DNA from: Deltaproteobacteria bacterium
Lineage (GTDB): Bacteria > DRYD01
Direction of reading: 5' to 3'
Length of the DNA: 64,000 bases
NCBI GenBank assembly: GCA_028276365.1
Contig: JAPYWL010000001.1
Span: forward strand, 44,557 to 108,556
Position 1 is the stretch's first letter. Each line of letters starts with the position of its first letter. Below are positions 17,707-27,035 of this stretch, one piece after another. The position numbers were made by a program, and so were the translations under genes. Below the pieces are notes generated by a model. The model ran no database searches. It was given only the letters and a program-made list of their open reading frames with translations, and was not told the origin of the DNA.

Positions 17707-18552
17707 TTATGACCTTAAATTAAGATAAAGTAAATTAAAATTATTATTCAGATTTTCATAAAAATTAATATAAAATTTTTCAATAAATTTATTAATAAAA
17801 TCTGGATTTGCTAAAGAATTATTTACTAAGTATAATTTAATATTAGCTTGGAGAATAAATTTATTATTAGCTATTTTTATAGCACTACCAACTATTTTTT
17901 GATTGTTATAAGTTAATTCAAATGACATTGGATTGGCAAAACAGTCAAACTTTTTTAAGTTTTCATCTATTTTTCTGTTATTTCCTTCTATAATTAAGTT
18001 ATCTAATTTATTATATAATTTTATGTTTAATGAAGTTAAAGTATCTTTTACTGTTTTATTAAAAAATTGATGAATAAAATTTAAAATATTTTCTTTATTA
18101 AAATTAATTTTTCTAAATATAATAGTATTGCCTATTACGCTAAAAGTTAGATCTTTTTTAGGTAAATGATATACTGCTTTACCACCTGTTATTCTTCTAA
18201 CTATTAAATAATTTCTATTTTTATTAATTATTTCTTGATCAATTTTTTGTAGCTTACCTATTGTAATAGTGTTATTAGAAAATTGGTAAAACCTTATTAA
18301 TAAGACATTATTAACGTAATTGTTAATATAGTCTAAGTTTTTAAATAAAAATTCATCTATTTTCATATGTAAAAAACCACCTAATTTGCTAAATTCTAAT
18401 ATAAACAAATTGATATTTTCACTATCAACATTATATTCAAATAATTTTACTAATTTTTTTATATCTTTTAGATACAATAATTTAATTAATTCTTTTAAAT
18501 CTAATTTATTCTGAAATATAAAATTTGTTTTTGACAAAGAGACATTCGTCAT
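17707..18552 (-). CDS. Lipoate-protein ligase A / octanoyltransferase (LplA/LipM family)
   Basis: A 281-residue protein with the ligase fold. Visible motifs are RRITGGKAVYHLPKKDLTFS, a DCFANPMSFEL segment carrying a cysteine, and IVGSAIKIANNKFILQANI. The first motif (R-x-x-GG-x-x-V-x-H) binds the acyl chain. The cysteine in DCFANP sits where LipM has its thioester cysteine, so octanoyl transfer and lipoate ligation are both possible. The likely acceptor is the glycine cleavage H protein, which fits gcvPB in the same block. Upstream is a 133-bp spacer with no gene. Confidence 0.8.
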   Translation of the reverse strand: MTNVSLSKTNFIFQNKLDLKELIKLLYLKDIKKLVKLFEYNVDSENINLFILEFSKLGGFLHMKIDEFLFKNLDYINNYVNNVLLIRFYQFSNNTITIGKLQKIDQEIINKNRNYLIVRRITGGKAVYHLPKKDLTFSVIGNTIIFRKINFNKENILNFIHQFFNKTVKDTLTSLNIKLYNKLDNLIIEGNNRKIDENLKKFDCFANPMSFELTYNNQKIVGSAIKIANNKFILQANIKLYLVNNSLANPDFINKFIEKFYINFYENLNNNFNLLYLNLRS

Positions 18553-18685
18553 TTTTTTATGCTTACCCTCCTGATTTTAAAAATATACTCTTTAAAAAGC
18601 AAAATTTTATAAAAAGGATTTATAGGGTATTAAGTTATTTATATTTTTATTCTATATTAGTAATTTGCTATTTAGTGTAAAAAAA

Positions 18686-19753
18686 TTAGTAAAGAGTTAC
18701 ATAAGCTTCATCATCATAGTATAATTTTCTTTCTAATTTAACTTGTTTATTATAAGGGTAATATGGGTTAGGTTTATCTATTAGAATTAATCTATGGAAA
18801 GCAGAATTATACCAAGGTTTTTCTGGTTTATTTATATTAACTCCTAATTTATTAATAGCTTCGGTATATACTTTATAACCTTTACTTACTATATCTTCAG
18901 GATTTAAATCATATAATTGGAATTTATCTATTAAATCAGTTATTACTAAGTTCATTGAATATAAATTAGAGTGAATTTTATGCCACTTTTTATAAGAAGC
19001 TTCTAAATGAGTTAATCCAAAATATACCACTCCTTCTTCTTTTAACATGCTAACTCCACGAGATATAAATAGTGTTATCCCTTCTATTGTTTCAACGGGA
19101 TCAGTTAAGAATGTATCAAATTTGTTTAAAAATTCTTCTTTAACTGGATCTTCTACATTATACACTACTGCTTCTAAGTTATTTAGATTTTGCTCTTTTG
19201 CTTTTTGATTAATATAGTCTACTAATCTTTTATCAGCTTCTAAAACTAATATTTTATTAGGTAAATTAGATAAAGATAATACAATAGAAGTTAAATCATC
19301 ATCTCCTATTAATACTATATCTTTGTTTTCAATATCTCCTTTATAATACATGAAAATTACTCGGGAAATAAGGGTTTTTTCTTCAACTATTCCTTGATCA
19401 AATTCAGGTATTGCATTTGGTCTATCTTTTGTTATTTCTAAAAATCTTCTTAAAACATTTTCAAAATAATTAGTTATTTTAATTCCTTTGCCTTCACATT
19501 CTTTACATTTTACATCTTGATATTCTATTTTTAATGAATTTTTTATTAAGTTTTTCCCTTTTTCTGTTAAATAGAATAAATTATTTTCATACTTAATTAA
19601 ATCATCTTTAAGTAATTTTTGTAGGGAATTAATTGTATTTATATTATTTTCAAATGAAATAAGTAAAATATCCCAGTAGGATAGCGGATTTGCACTTAAT
19701 GCTCTTAATATTATATAATCTATTTTATTATATACTAAAGTTAATTCTTTCAT
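18686..19753 (-). CDS. bpsA: Branched-chain polyamine synthase (N4-bis(aminopropyl)spermidine synthase)
   Basis: About 355 residues. An N-terminal winged-helix segment is followed by a CxxC-type CKECEGKG element, then the catalytic core. Core motifs match BpsA: EFDQGIVEEKTLISR, VLIGDDDLTS, VLEADKRLVDYI and FLTDPVETIEGI. BpsA adds aminopropyl groups to spermidine to make branched polyamines, known from hyperthermophilic archaea and thermophilic bacteria. Start: the ATG at 19753 follows AAAGGGTGAT; an upstream GTG at 19762 overlaps that site. It is divergent from the DUF58 gene at 19905. This is the best single clue to a thermophilic lifestyle. Confidence 0.88.
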   Translation of the reverse strand: MKELTLVYNKIDYIILRALSANPLSYWDILLISFENNINTINSLQKLLKDDLIKYENNLFYLTEKGKNLIKNSLKIEYQDVKCKECEGKGIKITNYFENVLRRFLEITKDRPNAIPEFDQGIVEEKTLISRVIFMYYKGDIENKDIVLIGDDDLTSIVLSLSNLPNKILVLEADKRLVDYINQKAKEQNLNNLEAVVYNVEDPVKEEFLNKFDTFLTDPVETIEGITLFISRGVSMLKEEGVVYFGLTHLEASYKKWHKIHSNLYSMNLVITDLIDKFQLYDLNPEDIVSKGYKVYTEAINKLGVNINKPEKPWYNSAFHRLILIDKPNPYYPYNKQVKLERKLYYDDEAYVTLY

Positions 19754-19904
19754 AAATATCACCCTTTATTTTTTAATTTAACTAAAATTTAATTATCTAT
19801 TACTAATATTCTACATTCAGTTATTTTTAACCTTTTTTAAAGAAAATAATTTAAAAAGGAATTCTAAAAATTTAAGATAAATTAGTAAAAAGAGGTTACT
19901 TTTT
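19754..19904. promoter_or_regulatory. Divergent promoter region between bpsA and the DUF58 gene
   Basis: These 151 bp separate two oppositely transcribed genes and must hold both promoters. The region is almost pure A/T, so individual -35 and -10 boxes cannot be told from background. An AGAGGTTAC ribosome binding site precedes the DUF58 ATG at 19905. Confidence 0.5.
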
Positions 19905-20846
19905 ATGTTAAATAATTTTTCATTAAAATTCTTGGATAAATTACCTAATTTTTACTTAAAACTTACAAAAAAATACAGTAATAGATTAATATTTGGAAGT
20001 AATAGATCAATATTTAAGGGTAGTGGAATTGAATTTATTGATGTAAGGGAATATATACCAGGTGATGACCCAAGATATATAGATTGGAATGTAAGTGCTA
20101 GATATAATCAATTATTTGTAAGGAATTTTCAAGAGGAAAGAGAGATCCCCATATTTATTTGTATAGATTTAAGCTCTACCTTGTTTTTTGGTACTAAAGA
20201 TAAGTTGAAAATAGAGTTATTAATAGAATTGGTTGCATTTATTATTAATTTATCTTATTCTTTAAACGAGCGTTTAGGTGCTTTTATTTCTTTTAAAAAT
20301 GAATTTTCTTATTTTAAACCATCTAGAAATTTAGGAAATAGTTATAAAATATTACATTTTTTAACTAATATTTATAAAGATTTTATAAATAATAAAGAAA
20401 AATATTTAGGAGCAGGTAATAATATAATACAATTATTAACTAGAGTTAATCAATCTTTAAAAAGAACTTCTATTTTGTTTTTTATTTCTGATTTTATTGA
20501 TATCGATGATAATAGTCTTAATAAAATTACTTTGCTTTTAAATTATTTTGTAAAAAAGAATAATGAATTATTTTTAATAAAAATAGGGGATCCTATTGAA
20601 TTTGATTTACCCATAATAGGAACTATAACTTTATTAGACCCTATAACTAAAAAAGTTAGAACTTTTGAATTATCAAATGAAAAAATACGAGAAATTTTTA
20701 AACAAAAAGTATTAAGCAAATACGAAAAGCTTGAAAATATCGCAATTAAAAGTAATGCTTTGTATATAAGCTATTTAACTAATGAAAATCTTGAAACTAA
20801 AATAAAAGAATTCATTAAAAAAAATAGAGCTAAGAATAAGAGATAA
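19905..20846 (+). CDS. DUF58 domain protein
   Basis: A 313-residue soluble protein. It carries the DUF58 signature FIDVREYIPGDDPRYIDWN followed by SARYNQLFVRNFQEE, then a vWA-like Rossmann part (FICIDLSSTLFFG, RTSILFFISDFID). DUF58 proteins normally sit with MoxR AAA ATPases and BatA-type vWA proteins in a proposed chaperone-like system. A BatA-like protein is encoded at 683 and a second, split DUF58 gene at 23957; no MoxR gene is visible. An AGAGGTT site precedes the ATG. Confidence 0.9.
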   Translation: MLNNFSLKFLDKLPNFYLKLTKKYSNRLIFGSNRSIFKGSGIEFIDVREYIPGDDPRYIDWNVSARYNQLFVRNFQEEREIPIFICIDLSSTLFFGTKDKLKIELLIELVAFIINLSYSLNERLGAFISFKNEFSYFKPSRNLGNSYKILHFLTNIYKDFINNKEKYLGAGNNIIQLLTRVNQSLKRTSILFFISDFIDIDDNSLNKITLLLNYFVKKNNELFLIKIGDPIEFDLPIIGTITLLDPITKKVRTFELSNEKIREIFKQKVLSKYEKLENIAIKSNALYISYLTNENLETKIKEFIKKNRAKNKR

Positions 20847-20942
20847 TATATCATTATAAATACCTCTTATAAAAAAGGATATAAAATATTTTTATTGAAA
20901 TTAATATTGAGAAAGTTATATAAAAAGTTTTATTAATTTTTT

Positions 20943-21578
20943 ATGGAAAAATTATATATTCTTCCTTTAACAAATATAGTTTTGTTTCCGGGGAACGTAG
21001 TAGGATTAGTACTTAATGATGAAAAATTAGCTAATAATATAACTCATAATTGGAGATTTATTAGTTTATTGGTTAAGGATGAAAAGGATAAGTTTAGTTT
21101 TTATGATTATGGTTGTTTATGTGAGGTAATTAGTGTCCAAAAACTATATGCTAATACTTTTATTATACAATTGAAAGCTTTTAAAAGAGTCAAAGTTTTT
21201 GATGTTAATTTTGAAGATATTTATCCTTATTCTTCTAACTTTAAAATATTAGAAGAACAAAAACTACAAGAGAACGAAGACGAAATAAAACTAAACTTAT
21301 TAAATGTTGCCAAAAATTACATTGGGATATTAAATATAGGTTCCTATTATGAGAATCTATATAAAAAAGATTTATGTACTTTAACTGATTTATTAGCTTC
21401 TATAATAAGAATTAAACCTTCTATTAAGCAGGAATTCTTAGCTCAAGAAAATTGCTTTAAAAGAGCTACTAAATTAATACAATTAATAGAAGATATTTTA
21501 AAAAGATGGCCTGCTAAAAATATTATACTTACAAATTTTATTAATAAACCCCTTATTTTTACTTTCTACTTTAACTAA
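20943..21578 (+). CDS. Stand-alone Lon N-terminal domain protein
   Basis: A 211-residue protein. The opening LYILPLTNIVLFPGNVVGLVL matches the PLxxxVLFPG signature of the Lon protease substrate-binding domain. The rest follows that domain's beta and helical parts, and there is no ATPase or protease domain. Such short Lon-N (LON/PUA-like) proteins are widespread and largely uncharacterised. No ribosome binding site is clear. A 437-bp gene-free region follows. Confidence 0.8.
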   Translation: MEKLYILPLTNIVLFPGNVVGLVLNDEKLANNITHNWRFISLLVKDEKDKFSFYDYGCLCEVISVQKLYANTFIIQLKAFKRVKVFDVNFEDIYPYSSNFKILEEQKLQENEDEIKLNLLNVAKNYIGILNIGSYYENLYKKDLCTLTDLLASIIRIKPSIKQEFLAQENCFKRATKLIQLIEDILKRWPAKNIILTNFINKPLIFTFYFN

Positions 21579-22015
21579 CTTTCTTTCAATTCCCTTAGGG
21601 TTAAGCTAAACTAAGGAAGATGTATATTTACTCCAAATATAATAATTAGGTAGAAAAATAAAAAATCCTTCATAATAAAAAAAATCTGTTGATGTGAAAT
21701 AGGCTAATTTTTCTGGGGGGATTGAGAGATTCAATATTACCAAACAAAAAGCATAATTTATAAAATAAAAAGTTGATAAATATTTACTATAATAAAAAAG
21801 TAATGAATTAAAGGATTTCAACAAGTTTTAGAGAAATATCTATAGGGATTAAAGATGGTATTAGTTTGCTAAAGTGTGAATGATGTAAATGTAAATCTAT
21901 AGGCTTTGGATAGCCTAAAACTAAGCTTATAAAGGAGTGAAAATCTTTTAAAAAACAAGAAGTTCTACTTTTTATAAGCTTTCTATAAGGTGGAGTGGTT
22001 CACGGAGTTTTATAT
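21579..22015 (+). promoter_or_regulatory. 437-bp gene-free region with structured minC leader
   Basis: No convincing gene lies here. Near its 3' end are two inverted repeats. The first is a 6-bp hairpin, TAGGCT/AGCCTA, with a 6-nt loop (21900-21917). The second is an exact 11-bp repeat, AAGCTTATAAA (21923-21933) and TTTATAAGCTT (21971-21981), with a 37-nt interval. Both lie just upstream of the minC ribosome binding site GGAG at 22004-22007. They could be a structured 5' leader, a small RNA or a terminator/attenuator. An open frame on the minus strand here has a TTG start without a binding site and is not called. Confidence 0.55.
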
Positions 22016-22801
22016 ATGTCTATTAGTTTAAAACAGGAAAAGGGAAAAATTATATTTAAAGTATCTGATATTAATTTAGAATCTATTAGTTTAAAATTAA
22101 AAGAATTGTTTAATAAGGGACTTTTGGAAATTTTAGATGGTAATAGTGTAATATTAGATTTGGGAGATTTGGGAGTAAATGAATCAGAATTTAAGAATAT
22201 TATTTCTTCTTTTCACAATTTAGGTATTAATATAGATACTATTAGAAGTAATAATCCTATAACTAAGATGATTTCAGTTAGTTATGGGATTCCAATAGAT
22301 GCACCATCTATTATTAATACTAATAATAAATTAACTCCAAAAACTAAAGTAACTACTGTGGATAATATTAAAAATTTTAACAATTTTGAAAAAAATTTAC
22401 AAGAATTATCAAAAGTAAATAGTAAAAATTTAAATATAGATAGTTTAACTAATTTAAATGATTCGGATATTTTAATAATTAATAAAACATTAAGAAGTGG
22501 TAATTATATAGAAGATAGAAGAAGTATATTAATAATAGGAAATATAAATCCTGGATCTGAAGTAAGAAGTGGAAATAATATAATAGTATTAGGTAGGCTT
22601 ATGGGAATAGCACATGCTGGGTATCCTAATAATTACAATGCATGTATATTTGCTTTAAATTTTAATAGTTCTACTATTAGAATAGCTAACTTAGTTGGAG
22701 AATATAATGAGGAATTACTAAAAAACAAAAAGAAAGAATTAAAAAATGTATTGTTTAAGGTTGTTAATTCCTCAATTATTATGGAAATTATTAAAGATTA
22801 A
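22016..22801 (+). CDS. minC: Septum site-determining protein MinC
   Basis: About 261 residues. MinC inhibits FtsZ assembly away from mid-cell. The N-terminal FtsZ-interacting domain covers roughly residues 1-95. A Lys/Asn-rich linker follows, then the C-terminal beta-helix that binds MinD: TLRSGNYIEDRRSILIIG, GNINPGSEVRSG, IIVLGRLMGIAHAGYP and STIRIANLVGE. Start: the ATG at 22016 lies eight bases after GGAG at 22004, so the GTG at 21995 is rejected. It is first of a minC-minD-minE operon with 26- and 16-nt gaps. Confidence 0.95.
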   Translation: MSISLKQEKGKIIFKVSDINLESISLKLKELFNKGLLEILDGNSVILDLGDLGVNESEFKNIISSFHNLGINIDTIRSNNPITKMISVSYGIPIDAPSIINTNNKLTPKTKVTTVDNIKNFNNFEKNLQELSKVNSKNLNIDSLTNLNDSDILIINKTLRSGNYIEDRRSILIIGNINPGSEVRSGNNIIVLGRLMGIAHAGYPNNYNACIFALNFNSSTIRIANLVGEYNEELLKNKKKELKNVLFKVVNSSIIMEIIKD

Positions 22802-22827
22802 GAATATTAAAAGGAGTTGATAAAGGG

Positions 22828-23649
22828 ATGAAAGAAGAAGTTAAGGCTTATGTAGTTACTTCAGGTAAAGGGGGAGTAGGTAAGACTACTGTTACTGCAA
22901 ATATAGGAGCAGCTTTAGCTTTGTTAGGATATAAAGTGGTATTGGTTGATGCTGATGTAGGATTAAGAAATTTGGATTTAGTTTTAGGTTTAGAGAATAA
23001 AATAATATTCGATGTTTCAGATGTTATAGAGGGGCGTTGTAGAAGTTATAAACAAGCTCTTATTAAAGATAAAAGATTTAATCAAGGAAGTTTATACTTA
23101 TTACCTGCACCTCAAACTAAACAAAAGGAAGATATAGAACCTCAAGCTTTTAAAAATGTTATACAAGAAATAAAAAATGATTTTGATTTTATTTTTATAG
23201 ATTGCCCTGCAGGGATTGAACATGGTTTTAAGATGTCAGTTTATGCTGCTGATGAAGCTATTGTTGTTACTACTCCTGATTTATCTTCTATTAGAGATGC
23301 TGACAGAGTTATTGCTACTTTAGAATCTTTAGAAAGGTTTTCTCCTAAATTAGTTATTAATAGATTAAAGAAGCATATGCTAAAGAAATCTCAGATGTTG
23401 TCTGTTGAGGATATCTTAGAAACTTTAAAAATAGATTTATTAGGTATTATTCCTGATGATGAGTATATAACTATTTCTACTAATCATGGGGAACCTGTGG
23501 TTTTAAATAAATCTAAACCTTTAGCTAAATATTTTATTAATATTGCTAAAAGGTTAGTTGATCCTTCTGTTAGTATAGAAAATCCGTTTAATGATTCTAA
23601 TTTAATTGAAAAGATAGTTAGTTTAGTTGGGATAAGGAAAAAGTTGTAA
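22828..23649 (+). CDS. minD: Septum site-determining ATPase MinD
   Basis: A 273-residue ParA/MinD-family ATPase that binds the membrane as an ATP dimer and recruits MinC. The deviant Walker A motif SGKGGVGKTT spans residues 12-21. LVDADVGLRNLDLVLGLE and FIFIDCPAGIEHG follow, and VVTTPDLSSIRDADRVI matches switch II. The end, VGIRKKL, resembles the amphipathic membrane-targeting helix. An AAGGAGTTGA site precedes the ATG. It is flanked by minC and minE. Confidence 0.97.
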   Translation: MKEEVKAYVVTSGKGGVGKTTVTANIGAALALLGYKVVLVDADVGLRNLDLVLGLENKIIFDVSDVIEGRCRSYKQALIKDKRFNQGSLYLLPAPQTKQKEDIEPQAFKNVIQEIKNDFDFIFIDCPAGIEHGFKMSVYAADEAIVVTTPDLSSIRDADRVIATLESLERFSPKLVINRLKKHMLKKSQMLSVEDILETLKIDLLGIIPDDEYITISTNHGEPVVLNKSKPLAKYFINIAKRLVDPSVSIENPFNDSNLIEKIVSLVGIRKKL

Positions 23650-23665
23650 AATAGGGGGATATATT

Positions 23666-23950
23666 ATGGCATTACCTGAATGGCTACAGGAAATAATAAA
23701 TTTCTTTAAGAAGGATTATAAGGTAAGTTCTTCTAAAATAGCTAAAGAAAGATTACAATTAGTTATTGTACAAGATAGAAATCAAACTAACAATAAAACA
23801 ATTGAAAAATTGAAAGAAGATTTAATAAATGTTATATCTAAATATAATGATGTAGATGTAGAATCTATGGATTTCCAAATTAAAACACATGATAAGAAAA
23901 TAGCTCTGGTTGCTTCTATACCTTTCAAAGCCTCTAAAAAAAATAATTAA
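23666..23950 (+). CDS. minE: Cell division topological specificity factor MinE
   Basis: A 94-residue protein. MinE stimulates MinD ATPase and drives Min oscillation. An N-terminal amphipathic segment (PEWLQEIINFFKK) is followed by the conserved SKIAKERLQLVIVQDR, the anti-MinCD region, and then the C-terminal dimerisation part with VDVESMDFQI. The sequence is full length. Its presence alongside MinC and MinD indicates an oscillating Min system rather than a DivIVA-anchored one. Confidence 0.95.
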   Translation: MALPEWLQEIINFFKKDYKVSSSKIAKERLQLVIVQDRNQTNNKTIEKLKEDLINVISKYNDVDVESMDFQIKTHDKKIALVASIPFKASKKNN

Positions 23951-23956
23951 ATAATT

Positions 23957-24951
23957 ATGAAGAAAATAGATTATCTTTATTTATGGATTATAAATGTTGT
24001 TATTTTTATTATTGCTATTAATAGTGGATCTTTATTTACTTACTTGATTTTTGTTTTATTAACTTTGGTTTTAATTTTATCTTACCTTTATCCTAAGTTT
24101 GCTTTAAATAATTTAAAAATAATTAATTTATATTCAAATACTATTGATGTTTTTAAAAATGGTGAATTTAATATTAAATTTGTTATATATAATGATTCCA
24201 TTTTTCCTGTTTTTTTTTGAAAATTAATATAAATAATGATTATTTAGTTTTATTGAATGAAGATAATATAATTTATTATATTCCTCCTTATTCTAAAGTT
24301 GAAAAAGAATTAAATGTTAAAGCTATAAAAAGAGGATACTTAAATAATATATCTGTTTTATTAATTAATTCTTTCTTATTTGAATCACTAAATATTTATA
24401 AAGAGTTTAATTTACCTTTTGAATTTTATATTTATCCTAATTATACTAATATTGGTTATTATGATGTTATAGTTAATAATATTGGTAATATTTCTTCTAT
24501 ATTTTATAAATTATCTGAAGAAGGTGAATTTTTTTCTATAAGACCTTATTACTTAGATGATGTAAAAAAAATAGCCTGGAAACATTGGGCTAAAACTGGC
24601 AAATTGGTTGTTAAGCAAAAAGCTGTTTATGAAACTAATTATACTTTTTTCATTATAAATAATTATAAATTAACTGAAGAATTTGTAGAAAAAATTAATT
24701 CATTATTTAAATATTTATTGGCTAATGAAGTGAAATTTAAGGTAATAGATCTTGAAAAATTTTTAAAAAATGAAGAATTGATTGATATTACTAATTTAAA
24801 AAAATCTTTAATTTATTTAGCTAAAATTGATAACTTTGAGGATAATTTTAATTATAATTTATTAAAGGAAAAGATTTCAAATTTAGAAAACTATATATTG
24901 ATAAGTGATAGAAATAGTTCTATAAAAATTGAAAAAGAAATTAGAATTTAA
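23957..24951 (+). pseudogene. DUF58 membrane protein split by a frameshift at a run of nine T
   Basis: Two overlapping frames together form one DUF58 protein. The 5' frame (23957-24220, 87 residues) has two transmembrane helices and the start of an ectodomain, ending PVFF-stop. The 3' frame (24217-24951, from residues KININNDY) carries the DUF58 motif SIRPYYLDDVKKIAWKH. Nine T at 24210-24218 lie exactly at the join. One extra T would fuse the frames as PVFFLKININ. This can be a sequencing error, a real lesion, or a frame restored by polymerase slippage. The downstream frame shows no further decay, which favours a functional or very recent state. Confidence 0.75.
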
Positions 24952-24978
24952 TTAAAATCTATATAAAGAGGTGAAAAT

Positions 24979-25863
24979 ATGAAATTTTATAAACTAATAT
25001 TTTTAATTTTATTAGCTTTTTTTATACTAAATGAACTTTATTCTAAAAATGTAGAAGGAAATCAAAAATTTAGTAATATTTTGGATACTAATACTAAGGT
25101 TAGTTTTATTAATATCAATTATTATATTGAAAATTACTTTTATAACGAAAGAAAGAATATAATAGATATAAGGGATTTTAATAGTTATATTAAAAATCAT
25201 TTAGTTAATGCTTTATATTTTAATATTGATAATATTTTTTTTACTTATAATGGGATACCTAATAGATTAAGAAATATAGAAGATTTAATTTATGATTTAG
25301 AGAAAATGGGATTAAATAAATACAATAACTTTTTTATTTATTCTTATTCTAATGATTATTTAAATAGGGATTTTGACATTTTTGTGTTAGCTTCTCTGCT
25401 TTATATGCTTAGAGTTAATAATATATATATAATAGAAAATCCTTTTGAAAATATATCATCTAATTATATTTCTTCTAAAATAGATTATGTAAAAAATAAA
25501 GGATATTTATCTATTAATTTAACTAAAAATTATCTAAAGAATTATTTTATAAATTATCAAGAACTAGAAAAGAAATTAGATTCAGGATATAAATTGGTTT
25601 TTGTTTATAGAGATTTAATTTTTAATAAAGATGAATTAATACCTAATAGTATTAGTTTAAAAGTTAATTTTAATAAAGATAGATACGTATTGGGTAGTTA
25701 TTTAGCTGGATATAATTTAAATAAAACCGATAAAATAATTTTGTATTCTTATGATCTAAAAAATAGTTTATTTATGTTTTTTGTAATTAAAGTTTATATG
25801 GGATATAATGATGTGTTAATTTATGATGGGGGATTATTTGAATGGAAAGCATTAAAGAAATAA
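24979..25863 (+). CDS. Secreted tandem rhodanese-like protein lacking catalytic cysteines
   Basis: A 294-residue protein with an N-terminal signal segment (about residues 5-20). The N-terminal domain shows NIIDIRDFNSYIKNHLVNAL followed by the active-loop position FIYSYSND. The C-terminal domain shows KIILYSYDLKNS followed by VLIYDGGLFEWKAL. Both are the rhodanese fold's cysteine loop positions, yet no cysteine occurs in either, so sulfur transfer is unlikely. Inactive rhodanese domains often bind partners. An AGAGGTG site precedes the ATG. The 3' end overlaps rfaE1 by 22 nt. Confidence 0.7.
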   Translation: MKFYKLIFLILLAFFILNELYSKNVEGNQKFSNILDTNTKVSFININYYIENYFYNERKNIIDIRDFNSYIKNHLVNALYFNIDNIFFTYNGIPNRLRNIEDLIYDLEKMGLNKYNNFFIYSYSNDYLNRDFDIFVLASLLYMLRVNNIYIIENPFENISSNYISSKIDYVKNKGYLSINLTKNYLKNYFINYQELEKKLDSGYKLVFVYRDLIFNKDELIPNSISLKVNFNKDRYVLGSYLAGYNLNKTDKIILYSYDLKNSLFMFFVIKVYMGYNDVLIYDGGLFEWKALKK

Positions 25864-26996
25864 ATACTAAACAGCATACAGATACAAATCAAGGGGATAA
25901 TGATAAAGTTTTTCAATACTTTGATAAAAGTTTTTATAATGAAATTACAGGTGATTTTAAGGAATTTTTAAATTTTATAAAATTTAAGAAGATATTGGTT
26001 ATTGGGGATGTGATGTTAGATAGATGGATAAAAGGTGAAGTAGAAAGGATTTCTCCTGAAGCTCCGGTGCCTGTTGTTAAAGTATTTAAGGAATGGGTGG
26101 AATTGGGTGGTGCTGCTAATGTAGCTAAAATTTTATCTTATTATTCACGTTTTATTCATTTAATTGGATTTGTTGGCAATGATAATTTTTTTAAAAATTT
26201 AATATCTTTACTTAGAAAAAGAAGAATTACTTACAATCTTATTAAAACTAATAAAACTACTATTGTTAAAACCAGAATTATTGCTCATAATAATCAACAT
26301 ATTGTTAGAGTAGATAGAGAAGATACTAATTATAATTTTAGTGATTATTCAAATTTGTATAATGATTTAAAATCCTTAAATTTTAGTGATTTTGATATTA
26401 TTTTCTTTATAGATTATAATAAGAATTTATTTAATGAGGAGACTGTTGAGTTTTTTGCTAAATTGTTTAATGAAAATTTAGAAAATAAATTTGTAGTAGT
26501 TTGTCCTAAACCTAATAATTTTAAATATTTTACTATTTTCAATAAAATTGATTTTTTATCGGTTAATAAGAAAGAGGCAAGTGAGATTTTTAGTTTTTCT
26601 AGTTTTAATTTTAATGTTAAATTTAATAGTGATTTAATTACAAAATTTTTAAAAGATATTAAATTAAATAAAAATTTAAGTATTAAGGATATTATTATAA
26701 CATTGGGAAGCTTGGGATTAAGTGTTTTTAATCAAGATTATAATATATGGATAGATTCTATTAAGCAAGAGGTATTTGATGTAGTAGGGGCAGGGGATAA
26801 TGTAGCTTCTATTTATGGAGTATTTAAATATTATTCTAAAAGTGTTATAAAAAGTGCTTTTTTGGCTAATTTAGCGGGATCTATTGCTGTTTCTAAACCT
26901 TTTACTAATCCTGTTAAGCCTATTGATATTTCTCGTTCCCTTGAGTTCCTCTATAAAACTAATTATAAAAATAAATTTCTAAAAATAAAAAATTAG
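25842..26996 (+). CDS. rfaE1: D-glycero-beta-D-manno-heptose-7-phosphate kinase
   Basis: A 384-residue PfkB-family kinase that phosphorylates heptose 7-phosphate at C1 for lipopolysaccharide inner core. The first about 45 residues are an extension without known domain. The core begins ILVIGDVMLDRWIKGEVERISPEAP, shows WVELGGAANVA, and ends with the PfkB motif DVVGAGDN that holds the catalytic base. Gram-negative bacteria such as E. coli fuse this domain with the adenylyltransferase as HldE; here the two are separate, adjacent genes. GGGGG lies 9 nt before the ATG. Confidence 0.92.
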   Translation: MESIKEINTKQHTDTNQGDNDKVFQYFDKSFYNEITGDFKEFLNFIKFKKILVIGDVMLDRWIKGEVERISPEAPVPVVKVFKEWVELGGAANVAKILSYYSRFIHLIGFVGNDNFFKNLISLLRKRRITYNLIKTNKTTIVKTRIIAHNNQHIVRVDREDTNYNFSDYSNLYNDLKSLNFSDFDIIFFIDYNKNLFNEETVEFFAKLFNENLENKFVVVCPKPNNFKYFTIFNKIDFLSVNKKEASEIFSFSSFNFNVKFNSDLITKFLKDIKLNKNLSIKDIIITLGSLGLSVFNQDYNIWIDSIKQEVFDVVGAGDNVASIYGVFKYYSKSVIKSAFLANLAGSIAVSKPFTNPVKPIDISRSLEFLYKTNYKNKFLKIKN

Positions 26997-27035
26997 GGAT
27001 AAATGAATAAATATAAAAAATGGGGGAAATAGATT

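Noticed and set aside
21606-21824. A 72-codon open frame on the minus strand between the Lon-N gene and minC
   Set aside because: TTG start, no ribosome binding site, no recognisable family, low-complexity aromatic composition; typical of chance frames in AT-rich DNA.
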